DNA of 64,000 bases from Flavobacterium sp. (GTDB lineage: Bacteria > Bacteroidota > Bacteroidia > Flavobacteriales > Flavobacteriaceae), in contig NZ_JAHEBT010000055.1 in assembly GCF_024642105.1 (NCBI RefSeq), forward strand, positions 124,001 through 188,000, read 5' to 3'. The notes under the pieces are model-generated. The model searched no databases. It saw only the letters and a list, made by a program, of their open reading frames with translations, and had not been told where the DNA came from. Positions 54,652 to 62,845 of the stretch are shown in pieces. Within the stretch, counting starts at the first letter, position 1, and each line of letters opens with the position of its first letter. Both the position numbers and the translations under genes were made by a program.

Positions 54652-56094
54652 ATGGAAAAGTTAAATAGAAATAGTACAGGTTTAGAAAATAAGCTTCCTA
54701 TTAAAGTAGTGCAATTTGGTGAAGGAAATTTTTTAAGAGCCTTTGTTGATTATGCTTTTCAAAGATTAAACAATGAAGTTGATTTCAATGCTGGTATTGC
54801 AGTTGTTCAGCCATTGAAAGAGGGTATGGTAAATATGATTAACGATCAGGATGGTTTATATACTCTTTTTATGAACGGAATCAAAAAAGGAGAAAAAATT
54901 CAAGATATCCAGTTGATTTCCAATATTGTAAAAGCTATTAATCCCTATAGTAATTTTGCAGATTATTTAGCATTAGCTAAAGAGTCAGCACTTCAGTTTA
55001 TTGTTTCAAATACTACTGAAGCAGGAATTGAATTTCTTGATACAGACACTCCGGATATGCAGCCGCCAGCAGCGTTTCCTGCTAAATTAACCCTTTTATT
55101 ACAAGAAAGATTCAAACACTTCAATGGAGATCCTTCAAAAGCAGTAACTATCATTCCTTGTGAATTGATAGATTACAACTCTGAAACATTAAAAAAATGC
55201 ATCTTACAATACTGTGATTTATGGAATTTAGATGCTGCATTTAAGAAATGGGTTTCGGAAGATTGTACCTATCACAGTACTTTGGTTGACAGAATCGTTC
55301 CTGGATACCCAAGAGCTGAAATTGAAGAGTACAATAGCAAATTAGATTATCAAGATAACTTAATCGTTGCTGCTGAACCATTTTTCCTTTGGGCTATTGA
55401 AGGAGGAGAAGATTTGAAAGCAAAACTTCCATTCGATAAAACAGATTTGAACGTGAAGATTGTTGACGATATTCGTCCTTTCAAAATGATTAAAGTTCGT
55501 ATTTTGAATGGTGCACACACAGCAATGGTTCCCGTTTCTCTTTTATTTGGTAACAAATTAGTTATGGAAACAGTTAATGGAAGTTTTACTGGACCGTTTG
55601 TTGATAATGTGATCGCTGAAATTAGCGAAACGCTACCGATGGATAAAAATGAAATTACTGCTTATGCTGAAGAGGTAATGGATCGTTTTAGAAATCCATT
55701 TATTAAGCATGCATTAGCTGATATTGCTTTAAATTCAATCTCAAAATTCAAAGTAAGAGTTTTGCCAAGTTTGTTAGGTTATTATACAACTACTAAAAAA
55801 TTGCCTACTAGTTTGACTTTTTCATTAGCTTGTTTAATCCAATTTTATAAAGGAACTTGGAACAATGAAGCTTTACCGGTAAAAGACAGTCCGGAATTAG
55901 TTGAAGCATTCAAAAAAGCCTGGGAATTAGGAAATTTGGAATCAGTTGTAGCTGCAGTTTTAGCTAATACAGATTTCTGGGATGAAGATTTAAACAAGGT
56001 TGAAGGACTTTTACAAGCATTAGTTCTTGCCTTAAATGAAATCGAGGCTAACGGTATAGAACAAGGTTACATTAATTTTAGCCAAAAACAGTAA
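54652..56094 (+). CDS. uxaB: Tagaturonate reductase
   Basis: 480 residues, mannitol-dehydrogenase superfamily. The N-terminal VVQFGEGNFLRAFVDY nucleotide motif and KVRILNGAHTAMVPV with the catalytic Lys are clear. It reduces tagaturonate to altronate with NADH. A 145-base gap upstream could hold a secondary promoter, but no TAnnTTTG box was convincing. Confidence 0.94.
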   Translation: MEKLNRNSTGLENKLPIKVVQFGEGNFLRAFVDYAFQRLNNEVDFNAGIAVVQPLKEGMVNMINDQDGLYTLFMNGIKKGEKIQDIQLISNIVKAINPYSNFADYLALAKESALQFIVSNTTEAGIEFLDTDTPDMQPPAAFPAKLTLLLQERFKHFNGDPSKAVTIIPCELIDYNSETLKKCILQYCDLWNLDAAFKKWVSEDCTYHSTLVDRIVPGYPRAEIEEYNSKLDYQDNLIVAAEPFFLWAIEGGEDLKAKLPFDKTDLNVKIVDDIRPFKMIKVRILNGAHTAMVPVSLLFGNKLVMETVNGSFTGPFVDNVIAEISETLPMDKNEITAYAEEVMDRFRNPFIKHALADIALNSISKFKVRVLPSLLGYYTTTKKLPTSLTFSLACLIQFYKGTWNNEALPVKDSPELVEAFKKAWELGNLESVVAAVLANTDFWDEDLNKVEGLLQALVLALNEIEANGIEQGYINFSQKQ

Positions 56095-56124
56095 TTTTAT
56101 TATGAATCAATTACAGTAATTATC

Positions 56125-57741
56125 ATGCAAAAAAAATTAATAAAAGTAGACCCTACTGACAATGTAGCTGTAGCTTTAGTGAACCTAGTTGCTGGAGAAA
56201 CTATTGCATTTGAAGGAGAAGACGTTGTAGTATTATCAGATACTAAAATGAAGCATAAGATTGCGATGAAAGATTTTGAATCTGGAGACAAAATTATTAT
56301 GTATGGTGTAATTGTTGGAAAAGCAAGTCAAACAATTGCTAAAGGAGATGTAATTACTACTGCAAATGTTAAACACGAAAGTGCTAAAGTAACAGGTAAA
56401 ACAGATACGATTGGCTGGGAAGTTCCTAATGTAGACCAATGGAAAGATAAAACTTTCATGGGGTATCATAGAACAGATGGTCAGGTTGGAACAGAAAATG
56501 TTTGGTTGTTTTTTCCATTGGTATTCTGTGAAAACAGAAATATCGAAATCTTAAAAGGAATTTTTGAAAAAGAATTAAAAAAACCAAAAGAAAACGATTA
56601 CCAATTGTTGCTTCGCTCTTTAGTGAATTCTGAAACAGGAGCTGATGATGCAGTTACAAAATCAGCAGAAATTGATTTATTTGAAAATATTGATGTGAAA
56701 TTTATTCAGCACCAAGGAGGTTGTGGTGGAATTCGTCAGGATTCTCACTCATTAGCTAAGCTTTTAGCTGGATACGTGAACAATCCCAACGTGGCTGGCG
56801 CTACTGTTTTAAGTTTGGGTTGTCAAAACCTGCAAATTTCTATTTTCCAAGATGCTATGAAAGCGATTAATCCAAACAGCGATAAGCCTGTTTTGATTTA
56901 CGATCAACAATCTATTGGAACAATCGAAGAAATGTTGAGTACTGTAGTAAAAGATTCTTTTGCTGCAATTAAAGAAGCTAATAAAATTGTTAGAAAACCA
57001 GCTCCGTTATCTAAATTAACAATTGGATTAGAGTGTGGTGGTTCGGATGGATTCTCTGGAATTTCAGCTAACCCAACATTAGGTGTTTTATCTGATAAAT
57101 TAGTGGCATTAGGGGGTACTACAATCCTTTCTGAATTCCCAGAATTATGTGGAGTGGAACAGGAATTAGTAAATCGTTGTATAGATGATAAAGATGGGGA
57201 ACGTTTCTTAGAATTAATGAAATGGTATGAAAAATCTGTGGTTGATGCCGGTTCGGGTTTTGATATGAATCCATCTCCAGGTAACATCAAAGACGGTTTG
57301 ATTACAGATGCAATGAAATCAGCAGGAGCTTCTAAAAAAGGAGGAACTTCTCCAATTGTAGGAGTTTACGATTATGGAGAATACATTAACGAGCCAGGGT
57401 TTACATTGTTATGTACTCCAGGAAATGACGTTGAGTGTACTACTGCAATGGTAGGTTCAGGTGCAAATATGGTATTATTTACAACAGGTTTAGGAACTCC
57501 AACAGGAAATCCAATTGCTCCAGTTGTAAAAGTATCATCGAACACTCAATTGGCTAATAAAATGTCTGATATTATCGATTTTAACACGGGTGAAATTATT
57601 ACAGGTGAAAAATCGATTGAAGAAACGGCAGACGAAATGTTAGAATATATTATTAAAGTAGCTAGTGGAGAAATTAAAACTAAAGCGGCTATTTTAAACC
57701 AAAATGATTTTATCCCTTGGAAAAGAGGAGTGTCTTTATAG
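56125..57741 (+). CDS. uxaA: Altronate dehydratase
   Basis: 538 residues. An N-terminal SAF domain (about 1-95) joins the catalytic UxaA region with HQGGCGGIRQDS, GLECGGSDGFSG and GNDVECTTAMVGSG, which hold the metal-binding residues. It dehydrates altronate to KDG. Last gene of the operon, followed by a strong terminator. Confidence 0.95.
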   Translation: MQKKLIKVDPTDNVAVALVNLVAGETIAFEGEDVVVLSDTKMKHKIAMKDFESGDKIIMYGVIVGKASQTIAKGDVITTANVKHESAKVTGKTDTIGWEVPNVDQWKDKTFMGYHRTDGQVGTENVWLFFPLVFCENRNIEILKGIFEKELKKPKENDYQLLLRSLVNSETGADDAVTKSAEIDLFENIDVKFIQHQGGCGGIRQDSHSLAKLLAGYVNNPNVAGATVLSLGCQNLQISIFQDAMKAINPNSDKPVLIYDQQSIGTIEEMLSTVVKDSFAAIKEANKIVRKPAPLSKLTIGLECGGSDGFSGISANPTLGVLSDKLVALGGTTILSEFPELCGVEQELVNRCIDDKDGERFLELMKWYEKSVVDAGSGFDMNPSPGNIKDGLITDAMKSAGASKKGGTSPIVGVYDYGEYINEPGFTLLCTPGNDVECTTAMVGSGANMVLFTTGLGTPTGNPIAPVVKVSSNTQLANKMSDIIDFNTGEIITGEKSIEETADEMLEYIIKVASGEIKTKAAILNQNDFIPWKRGVSL

Positions 57742-57771
57742 CACTGCAAAATGGCCTATAAATAGGTAAAT

Positions 57772-57801
57772 AAAAAAGGAGAGCTCAAGCTCTCCTTTTT
57801 T
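57772..57801. terminator. Bidirectional terminator after uxaA and lacI
   Basis: GGAGAGCT and AGCTCTCC are perfect arms around CA, with A and T runs on both sides. It lies between the convergent uxaA and LacI genes. Confidence 0.95.
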
Positions 57802-58828
57802 ATTGGTTTTGTCTATTGGAAGATTTTCGGGTAAGTAATTTTGGAACTAAAACTACTTTTTTCTCAACCTTTGAATTATCATTATTGTTGATTTGTTCTA
57901 GAAAAACTTTGGCTGCCATTTTTCCCATTTCCATAGGGGATTGATCTACGGAAGAAATAGATAATTCCATGAATTTTGTAAAAGGCTCATTACCAAATCC
58001 TACTACACAAAAATCGTTTGGAATTTTAAATCCTTGCTCTTTTACTTCCTGTATAGCGCCTAGTCCAGCAAAATCACTGGATGAAAATATGGCGTCTGGA
58101 GGAGTGTCTAATTGAAGCAGTGTTTTAGCGGCGTTTATCCCAGCGTCAACATTACTTTTAGTTCGTAATACATATTTTTCATTGAATTTTAGACCATTAT
58201 CAACTAATGCCTGTTTGTAGCCTTTAAAACGATTTTTATAGATTTCTAGGGATTGATCTCCTGCAAGGTGGGCTATTTTTGTACAACCTTCCTCGATCAA
58301 ATGTTTTGTCGCAGCATAACCTCCCTCGAAGTCGTTAATAGTAACAGAACTAACACCATCTAGATTTAATTTTCTATCAAAAAATATTAGCGGAACACTT
58401 TTGCTAATTACTCGTTTAATAACAAGTTCGTTTTCCTTGGTTACGTTTGAAATTGACATTAATATTCCGTCTACTTGGGCGTTTAAAAGGGTGTTGATAT
58501 TTTCAATTTCCCTTTTTTCATCTTCATGTGTTTGACAAATGATAACATGGTAGCCCTCAGGGTGTAATTCTTCTTCAATACCACGAATTACCGAAGCAAA
58601 AAAGTTACTGTCAATCCTGGGCACAATCACACCTACATTATTACTTTTTCCACTACGTAGTGCTTGTGCTAATTTATTTTGTTTGTAATTCATTGTAGTC
58701 GCAGTATCTAAGACTAGTTTTCTAGTTGCTGGACTAATTTTAGGATTATTGTTTAAAGCTCTGGAAACAGTTGCTGCTGTTATATCGAGTTTTTTGGCAA
58801 TATCATAAATAGTAACTTTTTCAGACAT
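57800..58828 (-). CDS. LacI-family regulator of uronate/pectin genes
   Basis: 342 residues from ATG 58828; the in-frame ATG at 58864 adds 12 residues ahead of the family start. N-terminal HTH: VTIYDIAKKLDITAATVSRA, hinge LAQALRSGKSNNVGVIVP, then a periplasmic-binding-like effector domain (about 60-335). Three LacI-type palindromes lie before this gene, the uronate operon and the pectinase operon. The effector is probably an intermediate such as KDG, inferred. Confidence 0.93.
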   Translation of the reverse strand: MSEKVTIYDIAKKLDITAATVSRALNNNPKISPATRKLVLDTATTMNYKQNKLAQALRSGKSNNVGVIVPRIDSNFFASVIRGIEEELHPEGYHVIICQTHEDEKREIENINTLLNAQVDGILMSISNVTKENELVIKRVISKSVPLIFFDRKLNLDGVSSVTINDFEGGYAATKHLIEEGCTKIAHLAGDQSLEIYKNRFKGYKQALVDNGLKFNEKYVLRTKSNVDAGINAAKTLLQLDTPPDAIFSSSDFAGLGAIQEVKEQGFKIPNDFCVVGFGNEPFTKFMELSISSVDQSPMEMGKMAAKVFLEQINNNDNSKVEKKVVLVPKLLTRKSSNRQNQ

Positions 58829-58877
58829 TTTGTAGATTAATGTATAGATTGGTAAAAGTAGCAAAAATAATTTTTAA

Positions 58878-58891
58878 TGTTATCGATTACA
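58878..58891. promoter_or_regulatory. LacI-family operator before the regulator gene
   Basis: TGTTATCGATTACA differs from the perfect palindrome at one position. It lies 49 bases before the lacI ATG (58828) and points to autoregulation. Confidence 0.75.
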
Positions 58892-59031
58892 ATTACTTAT
58901 TATAAAAAAACAACTTTGTTCTGAAAACACATTTGAAATTGGATTATATTCATGCTAATTGTTAGATTTTTGTGTTTGTCTAATTACTAAAGCAGAAAAA
59001 TAAAATTAACTGTATTTTTTTTAATCCTTTT

Positions 59032-59062
59032 TTGTTTATTTTGAAATTTATGATTAGGTTTG
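59032..59062 (+). promoter_or_regulatory. Promoter of the pectinase operon
   Basis: TTG (59032-59034), 20 bases, TAGGTTTG (59055-59062). The operator starts at the next base, exactly as in the uronate promoter. Confidence 0.75.
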
Positions 59063-59076
59063 TGTAATCGATTGCA
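59063..59076. promoter_or_regulatory. LacI-family operator, pectinase operon
   Basis: TGTAATCGATTGCA, one change from the palindrome at 47370. It covers the expected transcription start of the GH28 gene. Confidence 0.8.
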
Positions 59077-59097
59077 TTAATTAAAACAGTATAGATA

Positions 59098-60549
59098 ATG
59101 AATAATAATTCCCATCCCTTTTTTTTAAATAAAGTTAAATCTAGTTTTTTACTTTTAGTAGCTCTTTCAGTATTTTGTACTATGACTTCTCAGGCGCAAC
59201 AAACAATTACTTCAAAAGACGCGTGGGCAAAATTTCCTGAAATTATTAAAGGGATTACGACTCCTGTATTTCAGGATAAAGTTTTCAATATTTTGGATTT
59301 TGGCGCACGTCCTGATGGTGTTTTTGATAATACAGTAGCCATCAAGAAGGCAATAGAAAAATGTACAAAAAAAGGTGGAGGTGTTGTTTTGGTACCTGCT
59401 GGAAAATACTTTACAGGTCCAATTCATTTGGATAATAATGTGAACCTACATTTAGCTGAGGGGGCTGAAATTTTGTTTAATACCGACCCTGCAGTTTTCC
59501 CAATAGTACATACCACGTTTGAAGGAACTGAATGCATGAATTATTCGCCATTAATCTATGCTTATAATAAACAAAATGTGGCTGTTACTGGAAAAGGGAC
59601 TTTGAATGGACAGAGTAGTAATGAAAAATGGTGGCCATGGTGTAGTAGTGCTAGATACGGTTGGAAAAAAGATACTCCAAATCAAAAAGAGGATGTGTAT
59701 AAATTAATGGATTTAGCAGATAAAAACGTTCCAGTTTCAGAAAGAATTTTTGGTAAAGGACATTATTTACGACCTAATTTTATAGAATTTTTTGAATGTA
59801 AAACAGTTTTGATTCAGGGGGTTCAAATAGTGAATACTCCTTTCTGGGTAATCCATCCGATGAAATCTGTAAATGTAATAGTTGATGGTGTAAGTATTAA
59901 AAGTCATGGTCCTAATAATGACGGATGTGATCCTGAATATTCTAAAAACGTATGGATTAAAAACACAACTTTTGACACAGGCGATGATTGTATTGCAATA
60001 AAATCAGGAAGAGATAATGACGGAAGACGCGTAGCAATAAAAAGTGAAAATATTATTGTTCAAGACTGCAAAATGTATGATGGCCATGGAGGAGTAACTA
60101 TTGGTAGTGAAATTTCTGCGGGTGTTAGTAATGTGTATGTTGAAAATTGTGTGATGGATAGTCCAGAATTAGATAGAGCAATTAGAATAAAATCGAACTC
60201 ACGAAGAGGAGGTTTAGTTGAAAATGTATTCGTACGTAATATTAAAGTAGGAGAAGTAAAGGAGTCTGTTTTAGGTATTGATCTACACTATGGGGTTCAT
60301 GGTAATCAGACAGGTACGTTTATGCCACAAGTGCAAAATATTTTTATTGAAAATACGACTGTTAAAAATGGCGGATTGTATGGTATTTTAGCAAAAGGGC
60401 ATAAAGGATTTCCAATTAAGAACATTCGATTTCAAGATGTTATAATTGAAAAAGTGGAGACAGATTATTTAATAGAAAATGTTGAAGGTGTAAAATTAGT
60501 CAATACTTATATTAATGGGCATTTGATGGAAAGTCCTAAAAACAATTAG
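59098..60549 (+). CDS. GH28 polygalacturonase family protein
   Basis: 483 residues. The signal peptide ends near MTSQAQ. Right-handed beta-helix with the four GH28 blocks: NNDGCD (about 273), GDDCIAIKSG (about 295), GHGGVTIG (about 329) and RIK (about 363), so all catalytic Asp, His, Arg and Lys are kept. It hydrolyses homogalacturonan or rhamnogalacturonan, releasing galacturonate for the uronate operon. First gene of the pectinase operon. Confidence 0.94.
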   Translation: MNNNSHPFFLNKVKSSFLLLVALSVFCTMTSQAQQTITSKDAWAKFPEIIKGITTPVFQDKVFNILDFGARPDGVFDNTVAIKKAIEKCTKKGGGVVLVPAGKYFTGPIHLDNNVNLHLAEGAEILFNTDPAVFPIVHTTFEGTECMNYSPLIYAYNKQNVAVTGKGTLNGQSSNEKWWPWCSSARYGWKKDTPNQKEDVYKLMDLADKNVPVSERIFGKGHYLRPNFIEFFECKTVLIQGVQIVNTPFWVIHPMKSVNVIVDGVSIKSHGPNNDGCDPEYSKNVWIKNTTFDTGDDCIAIKSGRDNDGRRVAIKSENIIVQDCKMYDGHGGVTIGSEISAGVSNVYVENCVMDSPELDRAIRIKSNSRRGGLVENVFVRNIKVGEVKESVLGIDLHYGVHGNQTGTFMPQVQNIFIENTTVKNGGLYGILAKGHKGFPIKNIRFQDVIIEKVETDYLIENVEGVKLVNTYINGHLMESPKNN

Positions 60550-60648
60550 GACAAATAATAATAAAAAGATTTTTAGTATTTTAGGGTTTATTTTATCGGG
60601 GGCTGATTTATAATCGTGTCCCCTTTTTTAAAATTAAATATTTATACA

Positions 60649-61611
60649 ATGAAAACAAAAGGATTTATAATAGTGCTTTTAAGTTTGGTTTCAGTTCAAT
60701 TCAATTTGATTTTTAGCCAATCACCAAATCAAAAAACCTACGCAGAAGTTTCTGTAAAAGAAGGAGGGAAATGGGAAGGTAGAAAATACATTGGTGGAAC
60801 ATTTAAGAATGTTCAAAAATTGAAATTAGCCTCCGAACATACAGACCATTCTTTTGATATACGATACGAAGGACCAGGATGGGAAAGTAATAAAATTGGA
60901 TACCGATTGTATTTGGATTGGCGTAATGCGATTGATATTTTTGGTAAAAAAACAGAATCTATTATTTTGCCAAAAGTAGGTCAAGATGGTTTCGATTCGT
61001 ATCACGAAATGCAAGATTGGGGATCAGATATATTAAAGGCAGGAAAAGGAATAGGTATAGGTTCAATCGATCGTTATTTGAATAAGGAGAGATTGCATTT
61101 TTATGAAGTGGATTCGACCATAGCTACAATCGAAAACACGCCTAAAAATTCTGCTGTAAAAGTGCAATATTATGGTTGGAAAACCGCTTCTGATAAAATT
61201 AATTTCACGTCCGAATTAACGATTAAGCCTAATCAACGTTATACGCAACATAGAATACATCCTTCAAAAGAAATAGAAGGAATTTGTACTGGAATAGTAA
61301 AACAAAAAAATACAGAGGTACTTAAAAAGGTAAGTCATAATAAAAAATGGGCTTATTTGGCTACCTACGGAAATCAATCCTTGGTTCCAGACCAATTAGG
61401 AATGGCTATTTTTTATCAAACCGAATCGGTTAAAGATCTAGTTGATGCAGAATTTGATTATTTGTTGCTATTTAAACCAACTACTCAAGCCGTCGATTTT
61501 TATTTTTTAGGAGCATGGGAACAAGAACCTAATGGGATTCAATCGAAAGAGGAGTTTGTCAATTATTTAGATGAAAAACTAAAAACTTTGGAAAAAAATA
61601 ATACGATGTAA
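60649..61611 (+). CDS. DUF4861 exported protein
   Basis: 320 residues from ATG 60649; 60616 adds 11 residues before the signal peptide (LIFSQ). DUF4861 motifs: HTDHSFDIRYEGPGWESNKI, YRLYLDWRNAIDIFGKK and YHEMQDWGSDILKAGKGIG. Found beside GH105 and GH28 genes in many pectin loci; its beta-sandwich may process uronate-containing oligosaccharides. Exact function not proven. Confidence 0.88.
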   Translation: MKTKGFIIVLLSLVSVQFNLIFSQSPNQKTYAEVSVKEGGKWEGRKYIGGTFKNVQKLKLASEHTDHSFDIRYEGPGWESNKIGYRLYLDWRNAIDIFGKKTESIILPKVGQDGFDSYHEMQDWGSDILKAGKGIGIGSIDRYLNKERLHFYEVDSTIATIENTPKNSAVKVQYYGWKTASDKINFTSELTIKPNQRYTQHRIHPSKEIEGICTGIVKQKNTEVLKKVSHNKKWAYLATYGNQSLVPDQLGMAIFYQTESVKDLVDAEFDYLLLFKPTTQAVDFYFLGAWEQEPNGIQSKEEFVNYLDEKLKTLEKNNTM

Positions 61612-61615
61612 GATT

Positions 61616-62821
61616 ATGAGAAAAGCAATTGTTTTTAGCTATATAATGCCGATATTTTCTTTAATGCTCTTGTTTAATCTAGACATAAAAGCTCAAGAGA
61701 GTAGTAAAACTATTCCGTCAAACTTAAAATGGTCTGAGAGAATGGCTTTTTCTATAATGGAAAGACATCCTCAAGCCTGGCAAATTGATAATCATGAAAC
61801 GCCAAAGTGGGATTATAAAATTGGAATGATTTTAACGGCATATGAAAAATTATACACTAAAACGGGCAATCAACAATATCACAATTATATAAAAGAATAT
61901 GCAGATACATTAATTAATGATTCTGGCGCTTTTCAAAATTTTAATCCTGAAGATCATAATATAGACTTTATCAATGCTGGGAAAATACTTTTTGGTTTGT
62001 ATGACAAAACAAAAGAACAGAAGTATCGTATAGCCCTAAGAACATTAAGAAACCAATTTACTGATTACCCAAGAACTCCATCTGGCGGATTTTGGCATAA
62101 AAAAATCTACCCGAATCAGATGTGGTTGGATGGTTTGTATATGGGGCAACCATTTTATGCAAGATTTAATGCTGAATTTGAAAAAGGAGATAAATTGAAC
62201 GATGTTGCTCATCAGTTTGAGTTGCTTCATGACCATACATTAGATAGAAAAACAGGGTTGTTTTTTCATGCCTATGATGAGAGCAAGCAAATGGCATGGG
62301 CTAACAAAGAAACAGGTACTGCGCCTCATATTTGGTTAAGAGCTTTGGGTTGGTACGGAATGGCGTTAGTAGATGCCTTAGATTATTTCCCTAATAACCA
62401 TCCAAAAAGAAAGGAACTAATACACTACTTAAATGAATTGACCATCGCGGTTACTCAATACCAAGATGCTTCTGGATTATGGTATCAAATTCCTAATATG
62501 CCAACTAGTGAAGGGAATTATTTAGAAGCCTCAGGTTCATCAATGTTAATTTATGCCATTGCAAAAGGAGTTCACAAAGGATATTTGCCTATCGAATTTG
62601 AGAAGGTAGCACTTAAAGGTTTTGATGGATTAATTACAAAGCTTATTCGCGTTGATAATAATGGAGAAGTTCATATCACACAAGTATGTAAAAGTGCAGG
62701 ACTTGGTGGAAACCCATATAGAGATGGTTCTTACAAATATTATATGAGTGAAAAAGTAATGACAGATAATTCTCATGGGCTTGGTGCTTTTTTATTGGCC
62801 GCTATAGAATTGGATAAATAA
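61616..62821 (+). CDS. GH105 unsaturated uronyl hydrolase
   Basis: 401 residues. Signal peptide ends near DIKAQ. (alpha/alpha)6-barrel of the GH88/105 type: RHPQAWQIDNHETPKWDYKI, catalytic Asp in QMWLDGLYMGQPF (about residue 170), GWYGMALVDAL. It removes unsaturated galacturonyl ends from pectin lyase products, feeding KduI. 4 bases after DUF4861. Confidence 0.93.
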   Translation: MRKAIVFSYIMPIFSLMLLFNLDIKAQESSKTIPSNLKWSERMAFSIMERHPQAWQIDNHETPKWDYKIGMILTAYEKLYTKTGNQQYHNYIKEYADTLINDSGAFQNFNPEDHNIDFINAGKILFGLYDKTKEQKYRIALRTLRNQFTDYPRTPSGGFWHKKIYPNQMWLDGLYMGQPFYARFNAEFEKGDKLNDVAHQFELLHDHTLDRKTGLFFHAYDESKQMAWANKETGTAPHIWLRALGWYGMALVDALDYFPNNHPKRKELIHYLNELTIAVTQYQDASGLWYQIPNMPTSEGNYLEASGSSMLIYAIAKGVHKGYLPIEFEKVALKGFDGLITKLIRVDNNGEVHITQVCKSAGLGGNPYRDGSYKYYMSEKVMTDNSHGLGAFLLAAIELDK

Positions 62822-62845
62822 GTTTTACTCAAGAATATGTATTAA

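Noticed and set aside
56904..57290. 128-residue minus-strand open frame
   Set aside because: Shadow of uxaA; no domain and the uxaA frame is fully conserved.
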